A DNA stretch of 64,000 bases from contig JAHJBC010000002.1 in the NCBI GenBank assembly GCA_018813765.1, positions 186,001 through 250,000 on the forward strand, given 5' to 3'. The DNA is from Gammaproteobacteria bacterium (GTDB lineage Bacteria > Pseudomonadota > Gammaproteobacteria > Burkholderiales > Gallionellaceae). The notes under the pieces were generated by a model that was not told the origin of the DNA, ran no database searches, and saw only the letters and a program-made list of their open reading frames with translations. Positions 51,241 through 59,399 of this stretch are shown here, in pieces (within the stretch, counting starts at the first letter, position 1; each line of letters begins with the position of its first letter). The position numbers and the translations under genes were made by a program.

Positions 51241-53646
51241 TTAAAACACCATGCTCAAACCGGCAGTCCAGACTCGTCCTGGGTTGACCGTAATGGAGGG
51301 ATCTTCCTGGTCATAGACTTGATCTCCGTTGCTGTCCCGGATTCCGCGTATGGTGCTGTAGTAATAGCGGTTGAATATGTTGTCGATACGTGCAAAGGCT
51401 GAGAATTTCATGCCACTTTCGCGCTTGACCTCATAGGTCATCATCAGGTTGTATACGCTGCGTCCGCCCACCCATACGACGTTCATTTCATCCGCGAAGA
51501 TGCCGCTCTGCGCATTCAATTCCGTGGTTACTGTCCAGTGCTCTGCGGGACGATAACGCACATTCAGGTTGACCTTGTGCTTGGGGGTGCGGGGAACGAC
51601 ATTGCCGGTGTTATTGACTTCCACCAAGTGGTAAGTGGAAGGGAACGAGTATTGCTCCCCCAACCCCAGCCAGTAATGGTCGTAGCGGGTGAAGCGTGCA
51701 TCCAGCCAGGTGTAGGCGAAATCGGCAGACAGGGCATCGCGGCTATCTGTCTTGATGCCGGCTTCCAGGCCGCGATTGCGCACTCCACCGATGTTCTGGT
51801 ACTGCTCCAGTCCGTTCGTCGCAGTCGCACCCTCCGTAGTCGTATATTGACCACCGGTATTCAGGATGAAGTCGTTGCGGTCGATCTGAAACACTGCGAC
51901 ATCCATATCCAGCGTTGTGCCCAACAACTCGCGTTTGCCGCGCAAACCGATCTCCTTGTTCCAGGATTTCTCTGGCTTCAGGTCGGGATTGCCGGCAACC
52001 ACACTGGTTGGAGAGATGGTAGTGCCATACATCTGAGAGGCAGTCGGCGTACGGAAACCGTTGGAGATATTGCTGTAGATCTCGCTCGACTCCCCAACTG
52101 CGTAGTTCAGCCCAATGCGTTCCGACAACACATTAAAAGTCTTGCTGGCCGAAGCGAGCGTCGGCGCAGTGACCGGGAGATTATTGGTATATCCATTCTT
52201 GATGTTGTCATATCGACCGTTGAGCGTCAGCGCCAGCGGTTGGCTGAGCTGCCATTTCGCCTCGCCATACACCGCCCTGGTATCGTTGGTAATGACAGTA
52301 TCGCTCGATACAGTACCGGCCAGCTTCAGCGGGTTGCTTACCCCGATCGGCGAGCTGCGTGAAGAGTAATTCACCAGATAGGTAGACACACCGTGATCCT
52401 CGAACTTCTGCAAGTCCAATCCCGCCATCAGGCCGACTTCTTCGCCGCCCTTGCGCCATTCGGATTTCAAGCCCCGCTGGGTTTGCTTCGTATCTTGTCC
52501 TGACGCATAAACATCCCGCATCTCGGACATATCGCCAAGCAGGTTCCCCGCACTGTCTCGAAGGTAACCGCTCGGCCCTTGCCAGCCATAGGTGTGATCC
52601 TTGTATTGATAGGTCATCAGCATCAGGTTCGTGTTATCCCCAAGATCTTTGGAATAGGTCAGGTTCAGCTTGTTCAGCTCCACATCGTAGTTCCTGGCGT
52701 AATCCTTGCCACCGGATGTCGCGCTTCGCGGATCGATCAGTGCATTGGTCACCCCTGTCACTGTGCCGTGGCTATCCTTCTCGCGATGCGAATCCTCGAA
52801 GCCAAACGCGATGTCGCTGCTCTCATCAACGAGATATTGCAACTTGCCGTCCACATAACGGCGCGACCATGCTCCTTGATCGTAGAAATCGTCGGACATC
52901 GCCTTGCTGACCTGGATATGCCCCACCCATTCGTTCTTGGCAAATCCGGCACGCGCCAATCCCTTGCGGTAGTTGAAGCTCCCGGTCTCGACGCTGGTGG
53001 TATACCCGGCCATCTTGGCGCCGCGTTTGGTAGTGATGATCACTGCGCCGGAAAGCGCATCTTCGCCGAACAGGTAGGACGCGCCACCTTTGATGACTTT
53101 GATCGAATCGATATTGTCGAGGTCGATGTTGACGCGACCGGTACGCTCAACCACTGGCACACCGTCGATGATGATTGCAACGCCAGGCTTCTCGCCCATG
53201 AAGCGTTGCGCCTCTACACCGCGCAACATGATCTTCACCGAGTCACCGCTCTGCACTTCGGCAGTCACACCAGGAATGGATTCCAGAACATCGACGATGT
53301 TCTTGCCGTGTTCTTCATCCACCTTCTTGCCGCTGATATTCGAAATATTGCTTGCCTCGCCTCGCTTCGATTCGAAACGGTCGTCAATCGTGGTGGAGGT
53401 AACAACCACTTCTCCCAGCATTTTCTTTGTCTCTCCGCCCTTGCCTGCCTCTGCTGCCGGCGATGCTGTTTGGGCGGGTGCAGTTGTACCGGCCGAAGTT
53501 TCTGCCGCTGGTACAGCCGGTTGGGAATTGGTTGAGGGTTCGGTCGCAGGCGGTACTGCTTGAGTATCTTCAGCGTAGCTGGATTGGACAAACAACATGG
53601 ACAACACGAGCGACAGTGCGCTCATGGCTGTGAGTTTCTTGTTCAT
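51241..53646 (-). CDS. TonB-dependent receptor heading the double-cubane operon
   Basis: An 801-residue outer-membrane receptor starting MNKKLTAMSALSLVLSML with a signal peptide ending SSYA, a Pro/Ala/Thr-rich segment (about 30-70), a plug (GKNIVDVLESIPGVTAEVQSGD, then IIIDGVPVVERTG) and a barrel ending in Phe (TAGLSMVF). GGGGAG before the ATG fixes the start. Downstream genes on the same strand lie within 20 nt or overlap. The leader resembles that of the next receptor, indicating duplication of the promoter region. Confidence 0.9.
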   Translation of the reverse strand: MNKKLTAMSALSLVLSMLFVQSSYAEDTQAVPPATEPSTNSQPAVPAAETSAGTTAPAQTASPAAEAGKGGETKKMLGEVVVTSTTIDDRFESKRGEASNISNISGKKVDEEHGKNIVDVLESIPGVTAEVQSGDSVKIMLRGVEAQRFMGEKPGVAIIIDGVPVVERTGRVNIDLDNIDSIKVIKGGASYLFGEDALSGAVIITTKRGAKMAGYTTSVETGSFNYRKGLARAGFAKNEWVGHIQVSKAMSDDFYDQGAWSRRYVDGKLQYLVDESSDIAFGFEDSHREKDSHGTVTGVTNALIDPRSATSGGKDYARNYDVELNKLNLTYSKDLGDNTNLMLMTYQYKDHTYGWQGPSGYLRDSAGNLLGDMSEMRDVYASGQDTKQTQRGLKSEWRKGGEEVGLMAGLDLQKFEDHGVSTYLVNYSSRSSPIGVSNPLKLAGTVSSDTVITNDTRAVYGEAKWQLSQPLALTLNGRYDNIKNGYTNNLPVTAPTLASASKTFNVLSERIGLNYAVGESSEIYSNISNGFRTPTASQMYGTTISPTSVVAGNPDLKPEKSWNKEIGLRGKRELLGTTLDMDVAVFQIDRNDFILNTGGQYTTTEGATATNGLEQYQNIGGVRNRGLEAGIKTDSRDALSADFAYTWLDARFTRYDHYWLGLGEQYSFPSTYHLVEVNNTGNVVPRTPKHKVNLNVRYRPAEHWTVTTELNAQSGIFADEMNVVWVGGRSVYNLMMTYEVKRESGMKFSAFARIDNIFNRYYYSTIRGIRDSNGDQVYDQEDPSITVNPGRVWTAGLSMVF

Positions 53647-53686
53647 AACGCTCCCCAAAATATTTGTTTTTGATAAACCGGGGCGA

Positions 53687-53746
53687 ATACTAAAGACCTC
53701 TCGCAAGCATGGAAATGTGACATATTGTCGCGCGACAAAATGTCGC
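53687..53746 (-). promoter_or_regulatory. Promoter with two tandem regulon palindromes (site A)
   Basis: On the minus strand: GCGACATTTTGTCGC (53,732-53,746) directly followed by GCGACAATATGTCAC (53,717-53,731), one base, a weak -35 TTTCCA (53,710-53,715), 17 nt, and -10 TAGTAT (53,687-53,692). A further half-site GCGACATTC lies at 53,760 on the plus strand. The geometry suggests an activator that contacts RNA polymerase at the -35. Confidence 0.7.
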
Positions 53747-53864
53747 ACCCTCATAAGGGGCGACATTCTGAGTAAATTGCCATGAAGTTTATTAAATGTG
53801 GGCGCAACACAATGTGCCCCGTGCTGATTGCGAGATACCGATTTGTATTCGCCCTTTGTGTCAA

Positions 53865-56009
53865 TCAAAAATTGTATGCAACGCCGGCACGCATGATCCG
53901 CGCCGTATATCCCGAGCTGTAGGTACTGACGCCCGCATCAGTTGTACTCTGGCGATCCGCGTACTTCGTATTCAACAAATTCAGTACGTGGAACCATGCT
54001 TCCCACTCCTTGCCGCCATAGCTGGCACGCAAGTTGTAGAGATCGGGGCGCGCGTAGGTATACTGGTTATTGCTGCTGGAGTAATAGGAACTGGTGTAGT
54101 CCCCTTCCAATTCAACCTTCAACTTTTCAACCGGCTTGACCGCCACGCGCAAGTTAACGTGATGTTTCGGGGTGTAATTGCGGCTCAGTCCGGAGTAGTC
54201 GACTGCCGATGTGACGTAGTTGTCGTACGCATATAGGCTGTAGGTATGCGCCATCGCCAGACTCAGTGCGTGGTTGACCTTGTATCCCATTGTTGTCTCC
54301 ACCCCGCTGGCATGTGCGCTGGCCGCATTCTCGTTCCTGGTGGTACAAACCTCGGTTGCACTGCAAGTCTGCGACACGATCAGATTCTTGAATCGTGTCT
54401 GGTAATAGTCGGTATCAAAGCTCAGGCCAAAATCTGTTTGCCCGCGAATACCGATCTGTTTCGTCAATGAAGTTTCCGGCAACAGATCCATATTGGTGGG
54501 GACATAGGTGTTCCTGCCAGTCGGCTTGGTTGCCGGAGGCGGGGTATTGGAACCCAGCAGCGTACTTATAGAAGGCGCCAGAAACCCTTCCCCGATGTCC
54601 GCCCACAGGATGGTGCTGGCATTCAGTTCGTAAGTAACGCCAGCCTTTTTAGTCGTGCGGTTCCAGGTTTTGCTGCCGTCTTTTGTATCGGTGATTTGAT
54701 CGTCAATGGTGTACTTGATATTGTCGTTGCGGGCGCCGATTGCAAAACGCAGGGGCTGCAACGGCGAAAACTCGTATTGCAGGAATGGCGACCGATGCCG
54801 CTCCATCGTTATCGAATCGCCGGTCAACGCACCGCGTACAAAATCAAAGTCTGTACTTATGTCCGCATAGCTCTTGGTCTGGCTGTCCGTCGTCATGTTG
54901 TCGATGCCGCCAGTAATGGCCGATTTGGCCAGCTCGAAGCTGTGTTTATAAAGCAACTGGATATTATTCTCGGTTGCCGTGTTGTCGCTGAGCTTACCCG
55001 TGGCACCTCCACCGTAACTCGGGGTCTTTGCAGTGGAATCCGTCTTGCGCGACTGCGCATAGACGTTCAACTCGCCGTTATCACCGAATAGCCTGCGGTA
55101 TTGCAGGGATGGCGTCGTATATTCGACATCCGTGCGGTAATACGTATTCGGCGCTGCCTGCCGCCAATCCTGATCGAACTCCTCCTGCGTCAGCGAACCC
55201 GAATCCTGATAATCGTCGTGCAGGTACTCGAGGCGAAAACTCAGCTTGGCCACATCTTCGGGAAATACCACCCATTTCGTGCTGAAGGAATCTTTCTTTT
55301 CTGCCGTATGAACGCGCCAGCCTTGGGTATCCTGCCTGTTGGCATTGACGAAGTAGCCCAGTTTGTTCGAAATCGGCCCGGCACTCGTCACCCCCGCCCG
55401 ATAACCACCGTCGCCCATCAGCTCGTAGGTCGCTTCGTTCTCGCTGGTGTTGGGCGGATTGCGTGTGATCACATTGATCGTGCCGCCGATCGCATTGCTG
55501 CTGTTCAGCACCGAACCCGGTCCGCGAATGAATTCGATGCGCTCGATATCGCCCGTATTGGACTGATCGACAAAACCATATGTACCAGTATTTCGTGTGC
55601 GCATACCATCGGTACGGTTGTCAGTGTAATTCTTGCCCCCATCCGCAAAACGCATATTGCGACTCATACTGACGCCCGGAACGCGTCTCATGATTTCGTT
55701 CAACGTCGACACAGACCGCACCTGTTCAAGTTCCTTGCGATCAACCACGGTACCCGCCAGCGGTGTTTCCTTGGTCAACATGCCGAGCTCGGTGCGCTGC
55801 TGCACCGGCCTTTCCCTGTCCGCCGTTACAACCATTTCCTTTAGCAGCCGGGCTTTTTCGTCTTCAGCCTGGCTTTCAGTCTGCACTGGCAGATTGCTTG
55901 CAGGTTGAACTGCCGATGCTGGCAACGCATCCTCCGCAATGGCCTGATTGAAGAATGACATGTACATCACGAGCGGCAATGCGCTCATGGCAACGAGTTT
56001 CTTTTTCAT
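53865..56009 (-). CDS. TonB-dependent receptor with siderophore-receptor-like plug
   Basis: A 714-residue outer-membrane receptor starting MKKKLVAMSALPLVMYMS, whose signal peptide closely resembles that of the neighbouring receptor. The plug has VSTLNEIMRRVPGVSMSRN, GDIERIEFIRGPGSVLNSSNAIGG and INVITRNPP; the barrel ends in Phe (RAGVAYNF). Plug motifs are of the siderophore-receptor type. Transcribed from its own promoter (site B), divergently from the cytochrome b561 gene. Ligand unknown. Confidence 0.9.
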   Translation of the reverse strand: MKKKLVAMSALPLVMYMSFFNQAIAEDALPASAVQPASNLPVQTESQAEDEKARLLKEMVVTADRERPVQQRTELGMLTKETPLAGTVVDRKELEQVRSVSTLNEIMRRVPGVSMSRNMRFADGGKNYTDNRTDGMRTRNTGTYGFVDQSNTGDIERIEFIRGPGSVLNSSNAIGGTINVITRNPPNTSENEATYELMGDGGYRAGVTSAGPISNKLGYFVNANRQDTQGWRVHTAEKKDSFSTKWVVFPEDVAKLSFRLEYLHDDYQDSGSLTQEEFDQDWRQAAPNTYYRTDVEYTTPSLQYRRLFGDNGELNVYAQSRKTDSTAKTPSYGGGATGKLSDNTATENNIQLLYKHSFELAKSAITGGIDNMTTDSQTKSYADISTDFDFVRGALTGDSITMERHRSPFLQYEFSPLQPLRFAIGARNDNIKYTIDDQITDTKDGSKTWNRTTKKAGVTYELNASTILWADIGEGFLAPSISTLLGSNTPPPATKPTGRNTYVPTNMDLLPETSLTKQIGIRGQTDFGLSFDTDYYQTRFKNLIVSQTCSATEVCTTRNENAASAHASGVETTMGYKVNHALSLAMAHTYSLYAYDNYVTSAVDYSGLSRNYTPKHHVNLRVAVKPVEKLKVELEGDYTSSYYSSSNNQYTYARPDLYNLRASYGGKEWEAWFHVLNLLNTKYADRQSTTDAGVSTYSSGYTARIMRAGVAYNF

Positions 56010-56047
56010 ACGCTCCCCTGTGTTTCGAGTTGGAAAAACCGGAGCGA

Positions 56048-56107
56048 ATACTAAAGACCTGCCATCATCAGGGGAATGCGTCATATTGCCGCGCGGCAAT
56101 TTGCCGC
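56048..56107 (-). promoter_or_regulatory. Promoter with two tandem regulon palindromes (site B)
   Basis: On the minus strand: GCGGCAAATTGCCGC (56,093-56,107), GCGGCAATATGACGC (56,078-56,092), one base, a poor -35 TTCCCC (56,071-56,076), 17 nt, -10 TAGTAT (56,048-56,053). Position by position it matches site A. It lies between divergent receptor and cytochrome b561 genes and could serve both. Confidence 0.7.
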
Positions 56108-56183
56108 ACCTCTGCGCAGTCAACAAATGCAGCGGTTTTGCTACCATGCGCGCACGTAATCGAATGACAAGCAAGGGATCTGC

Positions 56184-56858
56184 ATGATGAAGAAAGACAA
56201 GCCCGAATCACTTCAGGTATGGGACCTGCCCACCCGCCTCTTCCACTGGACGCTGCTTGGGTTGGTCGTCGCGTGCTGGTGGACAGCGACAGAGGATGGC
56301 GACATCGACTGGCACATGCGCTGCGGCTATGCGGTGCTGGCGCTGTTGCTGTTCCGGCTGGCTTGGGGTGTGTTGGGCAGTACGACGGCACGCTTTGCCA
56401 GCTTTGTCGCCTCGCCGCGCTTGGTGTTCGAATACTTGGCTAACGCACGCAAGAATGACATCACGCACATCGGCCACAACCCTGCGGGCGGCTGGATGGT
56501 GCTGGTGCTATTGGCGATGTTGCTGGCGATCTCGCTCACCGGCCTGTTCGCCAACGACGACATCATGAGCGAAGGCCCGCTGGCGCATCGCGTCAGCAAG
56601 GGAATGAGCGACCTGGCGACCGCCTGGCACGAGCACGGATTCCATGCGCTGCTCGCGCTGGTCGCGCTGCATGTCGCAGCCATCGTGTTCTACCTGGTGG
56701 TGAAAAGAGACAATCTGGTGCGTCCCATGCTGACCGGCGTCAAACATTTGCCGCAGGCCGGGAACGTTCCACAACTGCACATGCGCAGCATCTGGCTCGC
56801 ACTGGCGATAATGGGTGGTGCTGCAGGGACAGTCTGGCTGCTGACGAAGTTCGCCTGA
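56184..56858 (+). CDS. Cytochrome b561-type di-heme membrane protein
   Basis: A 224-residue inner-membrane protein of the bacterial cytochrome b561/HydC type with about four to five spans. Candidate heme ligands are His21 (PTRLFHWTLL), His44 (DWHMRCGY) and the histidines of EHGFHALLALVALHVAA. It would pass electrons between quinones and periplasmic c-type cytochromes. It converges with a cytochrome c' gene 18 nt away and diverges from a TonB receptor; a role in the same regulon is inferred. Confidence 0.88.
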   Translation: MMKKDKPESLQVWDLPTRLFHWTLLGLVVACWWTATEDGDIDWHMRCGYAVLALLLFRLAWGVLGSTTARFASFVASPRLVFEYLANARKNDITHIGHNPAGGWMVLVLLAMLLAISLTGLFANDDIMSEGPLAHRVSKGMSDLATAWHEHGFHALLALVALHVAAIVFYLVVKRDNLVRPMLTGVKHLPQAGNVPQLHMRSIWLALAIMGGAAGTVWLLTKFA

Positions 56859-56876
56859 CAGCCAGACCGGAGGGAA

Positions 56877-57341
56877 TCAATCGGACTTGGTCTTGAACTC
56901 TTCGTGGCAGGCCTTGCAGGTCTTCCGCACCTTGCCGAACTGTTCATTCAACGCGTCCAGGTTGCCGCCCTTGGAAAGCTCCGCCAACTTGGCTGTCTCG
57001 CTCTCCATCGCGTCGTTTGCTTCCTTGAACTTGTCGGCCTTGCTCCACACATCCGGCTTGGCCTTGGTCTCACCCTTGTCCGAACCGGGGATGAATGCAT
57101 CCTTCGGCAGCTTGCTCAAAAAGGCCAGCGTCTCGGCATTGCGCTGGAACTGCGCCTTGTCGAACGGCATGTCACCTTTGAGCATGCGCCCCATCGGCCC
57201 CATGTACCAGGTCAGCATGGTAAATCCGCTCTTGCGCACCTTGATGGCGAAATCCTCGCGCGACATCTCGGCCTGGGCGACGCTCACATAACCCGCCAGC
57301 AAAGCGACGGACAACACGACCTGCGACATTCTCTTCAACAT
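56877..57341 (-). CDS. Cytochrome c' (periplasmic, c-type heme)
   Basis: A 154-residue protein with a signal peptide (to about residue 24, VSVAQA) and a C-terminal heme site CKACH, the hallmark of the four-helix cytochrome c'/c556 class. GAGGAG lies 5 nt before the ATG. Cytochromes c' bind NO or transfer electrons. Its promoter carries the regulon palindrome (site D), linking it to the receptors. Confidence 0.9.
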   Translation of the reverse strand: MLKRMSQVVLSVALLAGYVSVAQAEMSREDFAIKVRKSGFTMLTWYMGPMGRMLKGDMPFDKAQFQRNAETLAFLSKLPKDAFIPGSDKGETKAKPDVWSKADKFKEANDAMESETAKLAELSKGGNLDALNEQFGKVRKTCKACHEEFKTKSD

Positions 57342-57375
57342 ATTTACTCCTCAGTAGTGATGAAAAACCGCGAAG

Positions 57376-57419
57376 ATTCTACGGCAACGACATATTGGTC
57401 TGGTGCGTCAAAATGTCGC
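57376..57419 (-). promoter_or_regulatory. Promoter with regulon palindrome (site D), cytochrome c' gene
   Basis: On the minus strand: GCGACATTTTGACGC (57,405-57,419) abuts a poor -35 ACCAGA (57,399-57,404), then 17 nt and -10 TAGAAT (57,376-57,381). The 19 bases GGGTGCGACATTTTGACGC differ from site A at one position. The site also overlaps the expected -35 region of the divergent mutL promoter. Confidence 0.65.
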
Positions 57420-57432
57420 ACCCGCCATCCGC

Positions 57433-57438
57433 TATAAT
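57433..57438 (+). promoter_or_regulatory. -10 element of a probable leaderless mutL transcript
   Basis: TATAAT lies 7 nt before the mutL ATG, so the expected transcription start coincides with the start codon. No ribosome-binding site is seen. The -35 is poor and inside operator site D. Confidence 0.6.
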
Positions 57439-57445
57439 CCGCGTC

Positions 57446-59338
57446 ATGTCGTCCATCCAGCTCCTTCCCGACCTCCTCATCAACCAGATCGCCGCCGGCG
57501 AAGTCATCGAACGCCCCGCTTCGGCGCTGAAGGAATTATTGGAAAACAGCCTGGATGCCGGTGCGGCCGAGATCGCCGTGCAGCTGGAAGGCGGCGGCAT
57601 CAAGCGTCTGGTGGTGCGCGACAATGGCGGCGGCATCAACAAGGAACAACTACCGCTGGCGCTGATGCGCCATGCCACCAGCAAGATCGCGTCTTTGGAA
57701 GATTTGCAGAAGGTCGCCAGCATGGGCTTCCGCGGCGAGGCATTGGCCAGCATGGCTGCCGTGGCTCAGCTTGCACTGACCAGCCGCACGGCCGATACCG
57801 AACATGCCTGGAAGGTGGAGGCGCTGGACGGCGCACAAAGCGAACCCGCCCCCGCTGCCCACCCCCAAGGCACCAGCATCGAGATGCGCGAGTTGTATTT
57901 CAACACCCCGGCTCGGCGCAAATTCCTGAAGTCAGAGTCAACCGAATACGCCTGGTGCGAAGAAGTGTTCAAGCGCATCGCGCTGTCGCGCCCCGATGTG
58001 GCATTCTCGTTGCAGCGGGATGGGAAGAGCATCTGGCAACTCGCCGCCACTCGCTCCCCTCGCCCGCTTGCGGGAGAGGGGCTGGGGGAGAGGGTAGCCG
58101 CCATCCTCGGCCCCGAATTCGGCCAGCACGCCGTCACCGTCGAACGCCAGATCGGCGCATTGCACCTCTACGGCATCGCCGCCCTCCCTGCCTACTCCCG
58201 CTCCACCCGCGACGAACAATACTTCTTCGTCAACGGCCGCTTCGTGCGCGACAAGGTGCTGATGCACGCCGTACGCCAGGCCTACCAAGACATCCTGCAC
58301 CACCAGCGCCATCCGGCTTTTGTCTTGTTCCTCGACATGCCGCCGGAACAGGTGGACGTGAACGTACATCCCGCCAAGAGCGAAGTGCGCTTCCGCGAAA
58401 GCCAGGGCATCCACCAGTTCGTATTCCATGCTTTGCAGGATGCGCTGGGGGCGACGATGGGAGCCAGCCAATCTAGCCCCTCGCCCTCTGGGAGAGGGGT
58501 TGGGGTGAGGGAAAGCGCCGAGAGCGATTCGGCTACTTTTCGCCAGCAAGCTGGCTCCTACGCGGGCACCCAACAAAACATCCCGTTCAACGCCGCCCAA
58601 CCCCAAGCCGCCTACAAACTATGGGAAGAATCCTCTGCGATTCGCGAACAGGAAGCCAACACCGTAGGATGGGTGGAGCGCAGCGATACCCATCAATCTT
58701 CATCGCAAGCAAACGATGGGTATCGCGATGCTCCACCCATCCTACAAAACACCGAACACCCGCTGGGTTTCGCCCTCGGCCAACTCTCCGGCATCTACAT
58801 CCTCTCCCAGAACCAGCAAGGCCTCATCGTAGTTGACATGCACGCCGCCCACGAACGCATCGTGTACGAACGACTGAAGACCGCCTTCGACGCGCAGCAG
58901 ATGCCCACCCAGCCCCTGCTCATCCCCGTCACCTTCGCCGCCGAAGCGCTCGACATCGCCACCGCCGAAGAAGAACAAGAAGCGCTTAATCAGCTGGGCT
59001 TCGACATCGCCCCCCTCTCCACCAACACCCTTGCCGTGCGCGCCATGCCTGCCATGCTCAAGCAATCACACGCCGAAACCGCCGCGCGCGAAGTGCTGCA
59101 CGAACTGCGCGACTTCGGCGCCAGCCGCGCCCTCACTGAACGCCGCAATTCACTGCTCGCCACCCTAGCCTGCCACTCCGCCGTGCGCGCCAACCAGCAA
59201 CTCAGCATCCCCGAGATGAACGCCATCCTGCGCGAGATGGAACATACCGAACGCGCCGACCAGTGCAACCATGGAAGGCCGACCTGGTTCCAGGTGACGC
59301 TGGCGGAACTGGATGCGATGTTTATGAGGGGTAAATGA
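57446..59338 (+). CDS. mutL: DNA mismatch repair protein MutL
   Basis: ATPase that links MutS mismatch recognition to strand removal. The 630-residue protein has the GHKL ATPase motifs ELLENSLDAGA, DNGGGI and GFRGEALASM, and a C-terminal domain with DMHAAHERIVYE (about residue 464, fitting the DxHAx2Ex4E endonuclease motif), ACHSAVRANQ and CNHGRPTW. So it is probably a nicking MutL. Four palindromic repeats are embedded in frame: residues about 203-217 (within the ATPase domain), 344-356, 360-374 and 407-434 (linker). None breaks the frame. Confidence 0.94.
   Translation: MSSIQLLPDLLINQIAAGEVIERPASALKELLENSLDAGAAEIAVQLEGGGIKRLVVRDNGGGINKEQLPLALMRHATSKIASLEDLQKVASMGFRGEALASMAAVAQLALTSRTADTEHAWKVEALDGAQSEPAPAAHPQGTSIEMRELYFNTPARRKFLKSESTEYAWCEEVFKRIALSRPDVAFSLQRDGKSIWQLAATRSPRPLAGEGLGERVAAILGPEFGQHAVTVERQIGALHLYGIAALPAYSRSTRDEQYFFVNGRFVRDKVLMHAVRQAYQDILHHQRHPAFVLFLDMPPEQVDVNVHPAKSEVRFRESQGIHQFVFHALQDALGATMGASQSSPSPSGRGVGVRESAESDSATFRQQAGSYAGTQQNIPFNAAQPQAAYKLWEESSAIREQEANTVGWVERSDTHQSSSQANDGYRDAPPILQNTEHPLGFALGQLSGIYILSQNQQGLIVVDMHAAHERIVYERLKTAFDAQQMPTQPLLIPVTFAAEALDIATAEEEQEALNQLGFDIAPLSTNTLAVRAMPAMLKQSHAETAAREVLHELRDFGASRALTERRNSLLATLACHSAVRANQQLSIPEMNAILREMEHTERADQCNHGRPTWFQVTLAELDAMFMRGK
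58053..58094 (+). repeat. CCCCTC...GGGAGAGGGG repeat inside the mutL ATPase domain
   Basis: Palindrome CTCGCCCGCTTGCGGGAGAGG with the GGGGCTGGGGGAGAGGG tail seen also at 47.6 kb. It encodes about 14 residues (SPRPLAGEGLGE) absent from typical MutL proteins at this place. Confidence 0.8.
58476..58512 (+). repeat. Second CCCCTC...GAGGGG repeat, in the mutL linker
   Basis: CCCCTCGCCCTCTGGGAGAGGGGTTGGGGTGAGGG (start 58,477). Same family as the elements at 47.6 kb and 58,053; encodes SPSPSGRGVGVRE. Confidence 0.8.
58525..58566 (+). repeat. REP-like CGCCAGCAAGCTGGCTCCTAC element in the mutL linker
   Basis: CGCCAGCAAGCTGGC is an inverted repeat; the whole resembles the GTAGGAGCCAGCTTGCTGGCG type of repeat common in gammaproteobacterial and other genomes. 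Encodes FRQQAGSYAG. Confidence 0.75.
58664..58745 (+). repeat. GTAGGATGGGTGGAGC inverted-repeat element in the mutL linker
   Basis: GTAGGATGGGTGGAGC at the left and GCTCCACCCATCCTAC at the right are exact complements; inner parts (CGATACCCATC / GATGGGTATCG) also pair. It encodes VGWVERSDTHQSS and YRDAPPIL, peptides typical of translated copies of this repeat. Confidence 0.85.
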
Positions 59339-59347
59339 CATCCAACC

Positions 59348-59383
59348 TACCCAAATTGGGTAGCTGCATGCCCAATTTAGGTA
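59348..59383. promoter_or_regulatory. Operator pair for the HigBA-like module
   Basis: TACCCAAATTGGGTA (59,348-59,362) is a palindrome; CCCAATTTAGGTA (59,371-59,383) is a copy in inverse orientation with one change. Placed just upstream of the toxin-antitoxin promoter, this is a likely binding site for the XRE antitoxin. Confidence 0.6.
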
Positions 59384-59399
59384 TGGTCCGCCGGTAACA

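Noticed and set aside
23736-56183. Cobalamin or other riboswitch in the TonB receptor leaders
   Set aside because: The leaders are 70-220 nt and I found no B12-box-like GCCACTG or other conserved core outside coding sequence.
57387-57401. ACGACATATTGGTCT as a second tandem copy of the palindrome at site D
   Set aside because: It lies in the -10/-35 spacer and the -35 of the proposed cytochrome c' promoter and its right half does not match; the abutting copy at 57,405-57,419 explains the site.
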